The position numbers and the translations under genes were made by a program. 12,241 nucleotides of DNA. It comes from Victivallales bacterium. GTDB taxonomy: Bacteria; Verrucomicrobiota; Lentisphaeria; Oligosphaerales; Oligosphaeraceae. Shown one piece after another: positions 1 through 6,035 of the stretch (positions are counted from its first letter, which is position 1; every line of letters begins with the position of its first letter). The notes beneath the pieces are model-generated. The model was not told where the DNA came from, did no database searches, and saw only the letters and a program-made list of their open reading frames with translations. The stretch covers positions 1-12,241 of the forward strand of contig JAFZZD010000125.1 of assembly GCA_017615955.1 (NCBI GenBank). The letters are read 5' to 3'.

Positions 1-2
1 CG

Positions 3-218
3 AGGCAAATCGTTCGTTTTGTGCAGAATACTTACAACAGACCGCTTCTCATCCACTGCACGGCTGGCATCTCGCGCTCGGGCGCAGTCGGGCTGGCCAT
101 CGCCGAGCAATGCGGCTGCGAGGAGGAGTTTCTGCGCGACAATCCTGACACCCAGCCCAATCAGCTTGTCCTGCAAAAACTCCGTCAGGCGTTCAAGGCT
201 TCTCCTGCGCCTGAATGA
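3..218 (+). CDS. Dual-specificity / tyrosine protein phosphatase, C-terminal part (gene runs off the left edge)
   Basis: Reading frame 3 is open from the window edge and ends with TGA at 216-218. It encodes about 71 residues of the C-terminal part of a cysteine-dependent protein phosphatase. The P-loop HCTAGISRSG matches the HCx5R(S/T) signature: the Cys would be the nucleophile and the Arg would bind the phosphate. It is followed by a helix-rich end (residues LRDNPDTQPNQLVL) common in bacterial dual-specificity-like phosphatases. The general acid loop and the start of the gene lie outside the window, so substrate and full length cannot be judged. The first GTG inside the window (21-23) is not a likely start because the fold would lack its N-terminal half. 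Its last 26 bases overlap the convergent WYL remnant. Family call is firm; physiological role unknown. Confidence 0.8.
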   Translation, partial: RQIVRFVQNTYNRPLLIHCTAGISRSGAVGLAIAEQCGCEEEFLRDNPDTQPNQLVLQKLRQAFKASPAPE

Positions 219-339
219 CCGCCTTCGCCTGTTCAATCACCTTCTGCGCCAGCTCTGGCGGACTGACAACGGTAACATCGCCGCCCTCGTTGAGGACAAG
301 GTTCACGATTTTAACGTTGTTGGCGTTGCGGACGGTCAC
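193..339 (-). pseudogene. Remnant of the C-terminal end of a WYL-domain regulator
   Basis: A minus-strand frame of about 49 codons, closed by TGA (193-195) and by an upstream TAG (346-348), reads VTVRNANNVKIVNLVLNEGG, then DVTVVSPPELAQKVIEQAKA, then VIQAQEKP. The pattern of a beta strand, a helix ending in a hydrophobic-G-x-D-V-x-V-x-x-P-x-x-L motif, and a terminal helix is the usual C-terminal end of WYL-domain transcriptional regulators. The helix-turn-helix and the WYL core are missing. The roughly 100 bases upstream carry stops in this frame and show no coding continuation I could find. The frame could start at GTG 337-339 or CTG 340-342, but such a peptide would have no known function. 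I read it as a leftover of a lost gene. The match is from pattern recognition only; the protein is too short for certainty. Confidence 0.55.
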
Positions 340-449
340 CAGCCTCTATATCCTACCCACATGGGAAACAGAATTTATTTTGAAGTCAGGCTCAAATCAA
401 GTCAATCGTCTCTATGCGAACATGAATGCCATCGGCGTTTGGAAATACA

Positions 450-488
450 AAAAGGGGCTGCCGCAAAACTTTTGCGACAGCCCCTTTT
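450..488 (-). terminator. Intrinsic terminator after groEL
   Basis: On the minus strand the arm 488-478 (AAAAGGGGCTG) pairs with 460-450 (CAGCCCCTTTT), and the inner CGCAA/TTGCG extends the stem after one mismatch, leaving a tight loop around 467-471. The GC-rich stem is followed on the minus strand by TTTTTGTATTT. It lies about 30 bases past the groEL TAA, so it ends the dnaK-groES-groEL transcript. The flanking A/T runs make it plausible in both directions, which would also shield the genes to the left. Confidence 0.85.
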
Positions 489-517
489 GGACTTATTCAG
501 CTAAACGGGTTGATGAA

Positions 518-2170
518 TTACATCATGCCGCCCATTCCGCCCATGCCGTCCATGCCAGGTGCGCCAGCAGGTGCTTCCTTCTTTTCCTCTGGGAGGTCGC
601 AGATCATTCACTCTGTGGTGAGCAGCAGTCCTGCCACGGAGGCGGCGTTCTGCAGTGCGCAGCGCTCCACCTTGGCTGGGTCGATGATACCGCTCTTGAT
701 CATATCGACATACTTGTCGTTTGCGGCATCGTAGCCCCAGTTCTCCTTCTTCTCGTCCATGACGGCCTTGACCACGACGGCGCCTTCCACGCCTGCGTTC
801 AGGGCGATCTGACGGAGAGGTTCGGTGACTGCGCGTGCGATGATGTCAGCGCCAGTGGCCTCGTCGCCTTCCAGCTTCAGGTCAGCCAATGCCTTCTTGG
901 CAGCGCGGATAAGAGCAACGCCACCACCAGGAACAATGCCTTCTTCGACAGCTGCGCGAGTTGCATTCAGAGCATCCTCGACGCGGGCCTTCTTTTCCTT
1001 CATTTCGGATTCGGTTGCCGCACCAACATGGATGACTGCGACGCCGCCAGCCAACTTGGCCAGGCGTTCCTGCAGCTTTTCGCGGTCGTAGTCGGAAGTG
1101 GTCTCTTCAATCTGATGCTTGATCTGGTTGATGCGGCCCATCAGCTTGCTGTTTTCGCCCTTGCCGCCCACGATTGTGGTCTTGTCCTTGTCGATGGAGA
1201 TCTTGTTTGCCGCGCCCAGCTGGTCAACAGTGACGTTCTCCAGCTTGATGCCCAGGTCTTCAGTGATGCAGGTGCCGCCTGTCAGGATTGCGATATCCTC
1301 AAGCATTGCCTTGCGGCGATCGCCAAAGCCAGGAGCCTTGACTGCGCACACATTCAGAGAACCGCGGATCTTGTTGACAACCAGTGTCGCCAGCGCTTCG
1401 CCATCCACATCCTCTGCGATGATGAGCAAAGGCTTGCCCTGCTTTGCAACGGCCTGGAGGATCGGGAGCATGTCCTGGAGGCTGCTGATCTTCTTCTCGT
1501 GGATGAGGATCAGCGCGTCTTCAAGAACGCAGGTCATTGTCTCTGGATTTGTGGCAAAGTAAGGTGAGAGATAGCCCTTGTCGAACTGCATGCCTTCCAC
1601 CACGTCCATTGTGGTCTCGGTGGTCTTGGCCTCTTCAACGGTGATTGTGCCGTCATTGCCGACCCTGGACATTGCCTCGGCGATGATGTTGCCGATTTCC
1701 TTGTCGGAGTTGGCGGAGATGGTGGCGACCTGTGCGATCTGCGCCTCGCTGGAGTTCACGGAGATTGCCATCTGCTTCAGAGCGGCCTCGATTGCGGCGA
1801 CTGCCTTGTCAATGCCCCTCTTCAGGCTCATTGGATTTGCGCCTGCAGTGACGTTCTTCAAGCCTTCGCGGAAGATTGCTTCTGCCAGAATAGTCGCGGT
1901 GGTGGTACCGTCACCAGCGTTGTCATTGGTCTTGCTGGCGACTTCCTTGACCATCTGGGCGCCCATGTTCTCGAAGGGGTTCGGGAGTTCGACTTCCTTT
2001 GCCACGGTGACACCGTCCTTGGTGACTGTGGGTGAACCAAACTTCTTGTCAATGATGACATTGCGGCCTTTCGGTCCCAGTGTGGTCTTGACTGCCTTGC
2101 TCAATGCCGCGACGCCGTTCAACAGAGCCTGACGCCCGTTGGTATCGTATTTAATCTGCTTTGCTGCCAT
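518..2170 (-). CDS. groEL: Chaperonin GroEL (60 kDa subunit), interrupted by an in-frame TGA at the Cys519 position
   Basis: GroEL forms the double-ring ATP-driven folding cage that works with GroES in the cytoplasm. The frame starts at ATG 2168-2170 behind a good Shine-Dalgarno (AGGAGAAAGG). Visible family marks are TLGPKGRNV (about 30-38), GDGTTTAT (86-93, with the ATPase Asp87), [25 protein letters not shown] with the catalytic Asp, and IVPGGG. Translation meets TGA at 608-610 after residue 520 (GLLLTTE). The same frame then continues with [20 protein letters not shown] and a GGM-repeat tail to TAA at 518-520. The total is 550 codons, the normal GroEL length, versus 520 residues if TGA stops translation. 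In E. coli the aligned stretch is TTECMVTDLP, so TGA sits at Cys519. This may be a sequencing error, a recent nonsense mutation, readthrough or recoding. It lies 40 bases after groES and is surely co-transcribed. The gene identity is certain; the real C-terminus is not. Confidence 0.95.
608..610 (-). other. In-frame TGA codon inside groEL at a conserved Cys position
   Basis: Codon 521 of groEL reads TGA (plus strand tca). The upstream codons give LLLTTE. The downstream codons give [10 protein letters not shown] and an intact GGM tail ending in TAA. One base change from TGC or TGT would restore the usual Cys. The codon is followed directly by ATG, so re-initiation of a 29-residue peptide is also formally possible. 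I see no convincing bacterial SECIS: the only hairpin just downstream is a 4-bp CCTC/GAGG with a 3-base loop. Confidence 0.9.
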
Positions 2171-2210
2171 AATTACCTTTCTCCTGAAATAAAATCTGAT
2201 CTTTTAAAGA

Positions 2211-2501
2211 TTAGTGTTCAACGATTGCCAGAATGTCGCTGGAGCTGAGGATTTTGTATTCCTTGTCATCCAGTTTGATTTCAGTGCCGCCGTACTTGCT
2301 TGTGAGGATGAAGTCACCGACTTTCACGTCCATTGGAATGAGCTTGCCATTCTCGTCCCTCTTTCCTGGACCGATTGCAATGACCTTAGCTTCCTGTGGC
2401 TTTTCCTTTGCGGTGTCGGGCAGATAGATGCCGCCCTTCATAACTTCCTGCTGCTCAACTGCTTCGACCAGAACACGGTCACCTAGTGGTCTTACCTTCA
2501 T
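2211..2501 (-). CDS. groES: Co-chaperonin GroES (10 kDa lid)
   Basis: This 96-residue protein has the normal length for GroES, the heptameric lid that closes the GroEL chamber. The N-terminus [16 protein letters not shown], the mobile loop around 17-33 ([18 protein letters not shown], whose GGIYLP part contacts the GroEL apical domain), the VIAIGPGKR turn and the C-terminal [14 protein letters not shown] strand are all standard. The start is ATG at 2499-2501 with AAGGAG about 8 bases upstream. It stands between dnaK (90 bases upstream) and groEL (40 bases downstream) on the same strand. I find no CIRCE inverted repeat ahead of it, so HrcA control of the usual kind is not supported. The preceding hairpin at 2531-2559 lacks a U-tract, so transcription from dnaK probably continues into groES. 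Confidence 0.97.
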   Translation of the reverse strand: MKVRPLGDRVLVEAVEQQEVMKGGIYLPDTAKEKPQEAKVIAIGPGKRDENGKLIPMDVKVGDFILTSKYGGTEIKLDDKEYKILSSSDILAIVEH

Positions 2502-2530
2502 TTCAATAACTCCTTATTTGTTAGTTGCCT

Positions 2531-2559
2531 GGCAGCCGCCTTTTTTGGGGGCGGCCGCC
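2531..2559 (-). repeat. GC-rich hairpin between dnaK and groES
   Basis: On the minus strand GGCGGCCGCC (2559-2550) can pair with GGCGGCTGCC (2540-2531), a 10-bp stem with one G-U pair and a loop CCCAAAAAA. What follows is AGGCAACTAAC, with no U run, so it does not look like a standard intrinsic terminator. It could be a processing or stabilising hairpin that sets different levels of dnaK and groESL from one transcript, or a weak attenuator. The left arm GGCGGCCGCC is itself a perfect palindrome. Confidence 0.6.
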
Positions 2560-2591
2560 TATTCCTAAAACAACGACCTTAATTTAATTCA

Positions 2592-4484
2592 TCATTTCTT
2601 TTCGTCCACATCGATGAAGTCGCCATTTCCTGGGTTGCTCTCAGGACCTGGCTGTGGTCCAGCCTGTGGGCCGCCCGCCTGTGGACCTGCGTTCTTGTAC
2701 AGCTCCTGGGCAAAGGCGTGGAGTTTCTCCTCCATGTCCTTCATGATGCTGTTCATCCTGTCGGTGTCGTTGGCCTCGATTGCCTTCTTCAGGTCGGCGA
2801 TGCTGCTTTCCAATGGAGCCTTGATGTCTTCAGGTATCTTGTCCCCATTTTCCTTCAGCTGCTTCTCGGTCTGATAGACAAGTGAATCAGCGCGGTTGCG
2901 TGTGTCGGCAGCCTCCTTCTTCTTCTTGTCCTCTTCGGCGTGGGCCTGAGCATCATCCATCATCTTCTTGATCTCCTCTTCGGAGAGGCCAGAGTTTGCG
3001 GTGATGGTGATCTTCTGTTCCTTGCCAGTGCCCATATCCTTTGCGGACACTTTCAGGATGCCGTTGGCGTCGATATCGAATGTGACTTCGATCTGCGGCA
3101 CGCCACGAGGCGCCATTGCGATGTCGTCCAGGTGGAAGCGTCCCAAGCTCTTGTTGCCGCTGGCAACCGAACGCTCGCCTTGCAGCACGTGGATTTCAAC
3201 GCTGGTCTGGTTATCAGCCGCAGTGCTGAAGATTTCGCTCTTCTTGTGAGGAATTGTTGTATTGCGCTCAATGAGCTTCGTGAACACGCCGCCCAATGTC
3301 TCAATGCCCAGTGAAAGAGGCGTGACATCCAGAAGGAGCACGTCCTTCACATCGCCTGCCAGAACGCCGCCCTGGATTGCCGCGCCGACTGCCACGACTT
3401 CATCGGGATTCACGCCCTTGTGAGGTGTCTTGCCGAAGATTTCCTCCGCAATCTGCTGCACTCTTGGCATACGCGTCATACCACCCACCAGGATGACTTC
3501 GTCAATCTGGCTGGAGTTGAGGCTTGCATCCCTGAGGCAGTTGCGGCATGGTCCTTCGGAACGTGCGCAAAGCTCGCTGGTCAGCTGCTCAAGCATAGCC
3601 CTGGTGATGGACTTATTCAAGTGCTTTGGCCCGCTGGCGTCAGCAGTGATGTAAGGCAGATTGATTTCGGTGGAAGTGCTGCTGGACAGCTCGCACTTTG
3701 CCTTTTCAGCCGCTTCCTTCAAGCGCTGCAATGCCACTGGATCCTGCCTCAAGTCAATGCCGAACTCCTTCTTGAAGTCGTCAGCCAGCCAGTCGATCAG
3801 GACGCCATCAAAGTCATCGCCGCCCAGGTGTGTATCGCCGTTGGTTGCCCTGACTTCGAACACGCCTTCGCCAAGTTCCAGCACCGAGATATCGAATGTG
3901 CCGCCGCCCAGGTCATAGACTGCGATCTTCTCATCTTTCTTCTTATCCAAGCCGTATGCCAGTGAAGCGGCAGTAGGCTCGTTGATGATACGGCGCACGT
4001 CGAATCCAGCGATACGACCTGCGTCCTTGGTTGCCTGCCTCTGGCTGTCATTGAAGTATGCAGGAACCGTAATGACTGCCTCGGTGATGGTCTCGCCCAG
4101 GTATGCCTCTGCATCCGCCTTCAACTTCTGCAGGATAAGAGCAGAGATTTCTGGTGGTGTGTAGGTCTTGCCATCAATTTCCACGCAGGCATCGCCGTTC
4201 TTGCCTTCCACGACTTTGTATGGAACCATGTCCATGTCAGCCTTCACTTCGCTGTACTTGCGGCCCATGAAACGCTTGATGCTGAACACAGTCTGGCTTG
4301 GATTGGTCACTGCCTGACGCTTTGCCATCGCGCCTACCAAACGCTCGCCACTCTTTGTAAATGCCACGACTGACGGCGTGGTACGGCTGCCTTCCGCGTT
4401 CGGGATGACCACGGGCTTGCCATTCTCCATTACCGCCATGCAAGAATTCGTTGTACCAAGATCAATACCTAGAATCTTACTCAT
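2592..4484 (-). CDS. dnaK: Hsp70 chaperone DnaK
   Basis: DnaK is the ATP-dependent Hsp70 that binds exposed hydrophobic peptides together with DnaJ and GrpE. At 630 residues it is of normal length. Seen in order: phosphate-1 motif [15 protein letters not shown] (6-20), VPAYFND with [12 protein letters not shown] (140-178), phosphate-2 [10 protein letters not shown] (191-200), [16 protein letters not shown] (331-340), the interdomain linker [16 protein letters not shown] (381-396), the peptide-binding beta domain, a helical lid, and a G/P/Q-rich tail ending DFIDVDEKK. Start ATG 4482-4484 follows AGAGGAG. An unusual Cys cluster (306, 313, 316, as CxxxxxxCxxC) lies in the nucleotide-binding domain. 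No grpE or dnaJ is adjacent; groES follows instead. Upstream lie a sigma-54 type promoter and an inverted repeat, suggesting activator-dependent induction. Confidence 0.98.
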   Translation of the reverse strand: MSKILGIDLGTTNSCMAVMENGKPVVIPNAEGSRTTPSVVAFTKSGERLVGAMAKRQAVTNPSQTVFSIKRFMGRKYSEVKADMDMVPYKVVEGKNGDACVEIDGKTYTPPEISALILQKLKADAEAYLGETITEAVITVPAYFNDSQRQATKDAGRIAGFDVRRIINEPTAASLAYGLDKKKDEKIAVYDLGGGTFDISVLELGEGVFEVRATNGDTHLGGDDFDGVLIDWLADDFKKEFGIDLRQDPVALQRLKEAAEKAKCELSSSTSTEINLPYITADASGPKHLNKSITRAMLEQLTSELCARSEGPCRNCLRDASLNSSQIDEVILVGGMTRMPRVQQIAEEIFGKTPHKGVNPDEVVAVGAAIQGGVLAGDVKDVLLLDVTPLSLGIETLGGVFTKLIERNTTIPHKKSEIFSTAADNQTSVEIHVLQGERSVASGNKSLGRFHLDDIAMAPRGVPQIEVTFDIDANGILKVSAKDMGTGKEQKITITANSGLSEEEIKKMMDDAQAHAEEDKKKKEAADTRNRADSLVYQTEKQLKENGDKIPEDIKAPLESSIADLKKAIEANDTDRMNSIMKDMEEKLHAFAQELYKNAGPQAGGPQAGPQPGPESNPGNGDFIDVDEKK

Positions 4485-4490
4485 TTTCGT

Positions 4491-4516
4491 TTCTCCTCTA
4501 TTAACGTTCTACGTTA
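4491..4516 (-). promoter_or_regulatory. 5' UTR hairpin next to the dnaK Shine-Dalgarno
   Basis: In the predicted dnaK leader the arms TAACGT (4516-4511) and ACGTTA (4507-4502) are perfectly complementary with an AGA loop. The Shine-Dalgarno AGAGGAG (4499-4493) starts two bases later. At DNA level the same 15 bases could be an operator for a dimeric regulator. At RNA level a 6-bp AU-rich stem beside the ribosome site could respond to temperature. Neither role is proved by sequence. Confidence 0.45.
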
Positions 4517-4545
4517 TCAACTAATCAAATGACACTTGGCATATT

Positions 4546-4562
4546 AGCAATTGCCGTGCCAA
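4546..4562 (-). promoter_or_regulatory. Sigma-54 (RpoN) promoter of dnaK
   Basis: The minus strand reads TTGGCACGGCAATTGCT. It contains the invariant GG (-25/-24) and GC (-13/-12) at the exact spacing, and it agrees with the full consensus TTGGCACG-N4-TTGCW at every fixed position. The predicted transcript start is near 4535, giving a leader of about 51 bases before the dnaK ATG. No equally good sigma-70 promoter and no CIRCE element is seen in this intergenic region. RpoN promoters need an ATPase activator, and a candidate upstream site lies at 4613-4650. Confidence 0.8.
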
Positions 4563-4612
4563 CTTTTTTTAGAGGAGATTTCCTAACAAAAAACGCTATT
4601 TTTGAATACAAT

Positions 4613-4650
4613 GCGGCAAATACGCTTATATTTTTTAGTATCTTTGCCGC
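4613..4650 (-). promoter_or_regulatory. Inverted repeat upstream of the sigma-54 promoter, candidate enhancer-binding site
   Basis: The arms GCGGCAAA (4613-4620) and TTTGCCGC (4643-4650) are perfect 8-bp inverted repeats around an A/T-rich centre, with further partial symmetry (TAC / GTA). The centre lies about 97 bases upstream of the predicted transcript start at 4535, in the usual range for sites bound by NtrC-family activators. Which activator would bind is unknown. Confidence 0.5.
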
Positions 4651-4669
4651 TATAACTAATATTTAATAC

Positions 4670-4715
4670 AAAAAACTGCGCCAAAACGCTGTCTCACTGC
4701 GACATTTTGACGCAG
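4670..4715 (-). terminator. Intrinsic terminator after thiD
   Basis: On the minus strand CTGCGTCAAAATGT (4715-4702) pairs with GCGTTTTGGCGCAG (4689-4676) over 14 bp including three G-U pairs, with a 12-base loop, followed by TTTTTT (4675-4670). It ends the kds-lpt-hpf-thiD unit before the dnaK promoter. Its ascending arm can also pair with sequence at the thiD stop codon (see the next entry). Confidence 0.8.
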
Positions 4716-4739
4716 CGGACTGCGTCATATTTCGACGCA
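4702..4739 (-). promoter_or_regulatory. Alternative hairpins overlapping the thiD stop codon (attenuator-like)
   Basis: Reading along the minus strand there are four related segments: 1, TGCGTC (4739-4734); 2, TGACGCAG (4727-4720, starting with the thiD TGA stop); 3, CTGCGTCA (4715-4708); and 4, the terminator right arm (4689-4676). Segment 1 pairs with 2, 2 pairs with 3 (8 bp, loop TCCG), and 3 pairs with 4 (terminator). Thus 2:3 would prevent the terminator, while 1:2 or a ribosome at the stop codon would allow it. The pairings are visible; a regulatory role is inferred. Confidence 0.4.
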
Positions 4740-5507
4740 ATGGTTCAATGGGCCGTTGCCATGTCCAAGATGCGGGTCATTTTGCAATGCCTTTGTTATA
4801 TATTCCTTTGCCTTGCCGACAGCGTCCCGCAAAGGCAGTCCCTTTGCAAGATTGCTGGCTATGGCTGAGGAAAGTGTGCATCCAGTGCCGTGGGTGTTCT
4901 TGGTTTCAATATGCCTGGTCTCATACCAGAAGCACTCACCATTGACGAATAGCAAATCGTCCGCACAGTCAGCCAGATGGCCGCCCTTAACGAGGATTGC
5001 CGCCTTTGTTCTCTTGGCGATAAGGTGCGCAGCCTGTATCATTTCCTGCTTGCTGTGTATTGCCTCAACACCTGCAAGAGCAGCCGCCTCTGGCAGATTG
5101 GGCGTAAGCACATCGCCCAATGGCAGCATTTCATTCTGCAACGCATCTTCTGCACTTGCCTCAAGAAGCCTGTGGTTGGACGTTGAGATCATAACTGGAT
5201 CCAGCACGATGTTCTTTGCCTTGTAATGGGCAAGTCCTTCTGCAACAGCATGGATGATGCCCGCATTCGCCAGCATTCCAATCTTCACCGCGTCGGGAAA
5301 AATGTCGCTGAACACGCTGTCAATCTCGCTCCTCACAAAGGATGGTTCAGGCACATGTATTGCCTGGACGCCCAGGGTGTTCTGTGCAGTCAGTGCAGTG
5401 ATGACACTCATACCATACACCTTGTGTGCGCACATGGTCTTCAGATCCGCCTGGATGCCTGCGCCGCCAATGGTATCCGAGCCAGCGATTGTAAGTACAG
5501 TATTCAT
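4725..5507 (-). CDS. thiD: Hydroxymethylpyrimidine / phosphomethylpyrimidine kinase
   Basis: ThiD phosphorylates 4-amino-5-hydroxymethyl-2-methylpyrimidine twice to the diphosphate used by thiamin phosphate synthase, in the cytoplasm. It is a ribokinase-fold enzyme. Seen here: the N-terminal [16 protein letters not shown] substrate loop, [37 protein letters not shown], and the C-terminal anion hole [12 protein letters not shown] (about 206-217). At 260 residues it matches free-standing ThiD; there is no fused ThiE. I chose ATG 5505-5507 ([11 protein letters not shown]). The frame stays open to a GTG at 5526-5528, but those extra codons lie inside a repeat and precede the normal protein start. 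The Shine-Dalgarno is weak (GTGGAT). It is the last gene of the LPS unit, and no TPP riboswitch is visible near it. In the binding loop, T replaces the more usual P/S (GSDTIGG). Confidence 0.93.
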   Translation of the reverse strand: MNTVLTIAGSDTIGGAGIQADLKTMCAHKVYGMSVITALTAQNTLGVQAIHVPEPSFVRSEIDSVFSDIFPDAVKIGMLANAGIIHAVAEGLAHYKAKNIVLDPVMISTSNHRLLEASAEDALQNEMLPLGDVLTPNLPEAAALAGVEAIHSKQEMIQAAHLIAKRTKAAILVKGGHLADCADDLLFVNGECFWYETRHIETKNTHGTGCTLSSAIASNLAKGLPLRDAVGKAKEYITKALQNDPHLGHGNGPLNHCVEI

Positions 5508-5511
5508 TTTT

Positions 5512-5590
5512 AATCCACAGATTTCCACAGATTGACACAGATTTTCCCATTGAACAATCGGTGGAAACTTGTGTCAATCCGTGGATGATT
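5512..5590 (-). repeat. Long imperfect hairpin with 10-bp tandem motif between hpf and thiD
   Basis: The plus strand has three successive 10-bp units, CCACAGATTT, CCACAGATTG and ACACAGATTT (5515-5544). The arm TCCACAGATTGACACA (5524-5539) is complementary at 15 of 16 positions (the other a G-U pair in RNA) to TGTGTCAATCCGTGGA (5570-5585). The inside continues with TTTCC/GGAAA and ATTG/CAAT pairs, making one long hairpin. Similar 'CCACAGATT' hairpins are, as I recall, spread between genes in various bacteria, so this looks like a dispersed repeat. It fills nearly all of the hpf-thiD gap and could shape the mRNA end. Confidence 0.6.
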
Positions 5591-5598
5591 TTCAAAAA

Positions 5599-5991
5599 TT
5601 ACAGCTCGTATTTGTAGCCGTCCAGATCAGCGTCATCCGCCTCTTCCTTGAGGTCGGAGGACTTCCAGATCTTGTCCTTCAGAGCGGGGTCGGCCTTGAC
5701 AGAGGTGTCCCTGATCTTGTCCAGATACCTGCTCATCTGTGTGTTCAGTTTGTCAAACGCCTTTGCCAGTGCGGCGTACACATTGTCCTGCTTTGCAGCG
5801 GCATGCAGGCTCAGGTTCTTGGCATTCAACTGGATTTCCACTATCTGGAAAACGCGTTCCGCCGCAAAATGGATGTGTGCCGATGTAATCTTCTGTGTGG
5901 AGAAGTCAGCCACAAATTTGTCCATCTGCTCCTGGGCTTTCGCCTTCACTGCATCTTCCACTTCAACTTTTGCTGAAAATTCAACTTTCAT
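5599..5991 (-). CDS. hpf: Ribosome hibernation promoting factor (HPF / RaiA family)
   Basis: The 130-residue protein has the length and pattern of the short HPF/RaiA family, small proteins that bind the 30S decoding region and silence ribosomes in slow or stressed growth. The N-terminal strand MKVEFSAKVEVEDAVKAKAQ with its following helix, the central strands (HIHFAAERVFQIVEIQLNAK, LSLHAAAKQDNVYAAL), and the helix AFDKLNTQMSRYLDKIRDT fit the beta-alpha-beta-beta-beta-alpha fold. The acidic end (DLKEEADDADLDGYKYEL) differs from the dimerising domain of long HPF, which is absent. ATG 5989-5991 follows a strong GGAGG. It lies 44 bases after lptB, echoing the enterobacterial lptB-rpoN-hpf order but without rpoN. 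Sequence similarity is moderate, so HPF versus a close RaiA relative is not settled. Confidence 0.82.
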   Translation of the reverse strand: MKVEFSAKVEVEDAVKAKAQEQMDKFVADFSTQKITSAHIHFAAERVFQIVEIQLNAKNLSLHAAAKQDNVYAALAKAFDKLNTQMSRYLDKIRDTSVKADPALKDKIWKSSDLKEEADDADLDGYKYEL

Positions 5992-6035
5992 AGTTTACCT
6001 CCGATGTTTCGCCTGCGCAGCCACCGCCCATAGCC

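Noticed and set aside
560..607. SECIS element downstream of the groEL TGA
   Set aside because: Only a 4-bp hairpin with a 3-base loop is seen close by, without the features of a bacterial SECIS; selenocysteine is kept only as one hypothesis.
215..1567. Long plus-strand open frame of about 450 codons
   Set aside because: It is antisense to groEL over most of its length, has Cys/Ala/Leu-rich composition typical of a shadow frame, and has no recognisable domain.
2531..2559. Intrinsic terminator between dnaK and groES
   Set aside because: The stem is strong but is followed by AGGCAACTAAC with no U-tract, so I list it only as a hairpin.
4485..4724. HrcA CIRCE operator upstream of dnaK
   Set aside because: No TTAGCACTC-N9-GAGTGCTAA-like repeat is found here or ahead of groES.
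5508..5528. Upstream GTG start for thiD
   Set aside because: The extra seven codons fall in the repeat and precede the standard [11 protein letters not shown] start of ThiD.
5508..5598. TPP riboswitch ahead of thiD
   Set aside because: The gap is filled by the hairpin repeat; none of the conserved TPP riboswitch segments is visible, and thiD is inside an operon.
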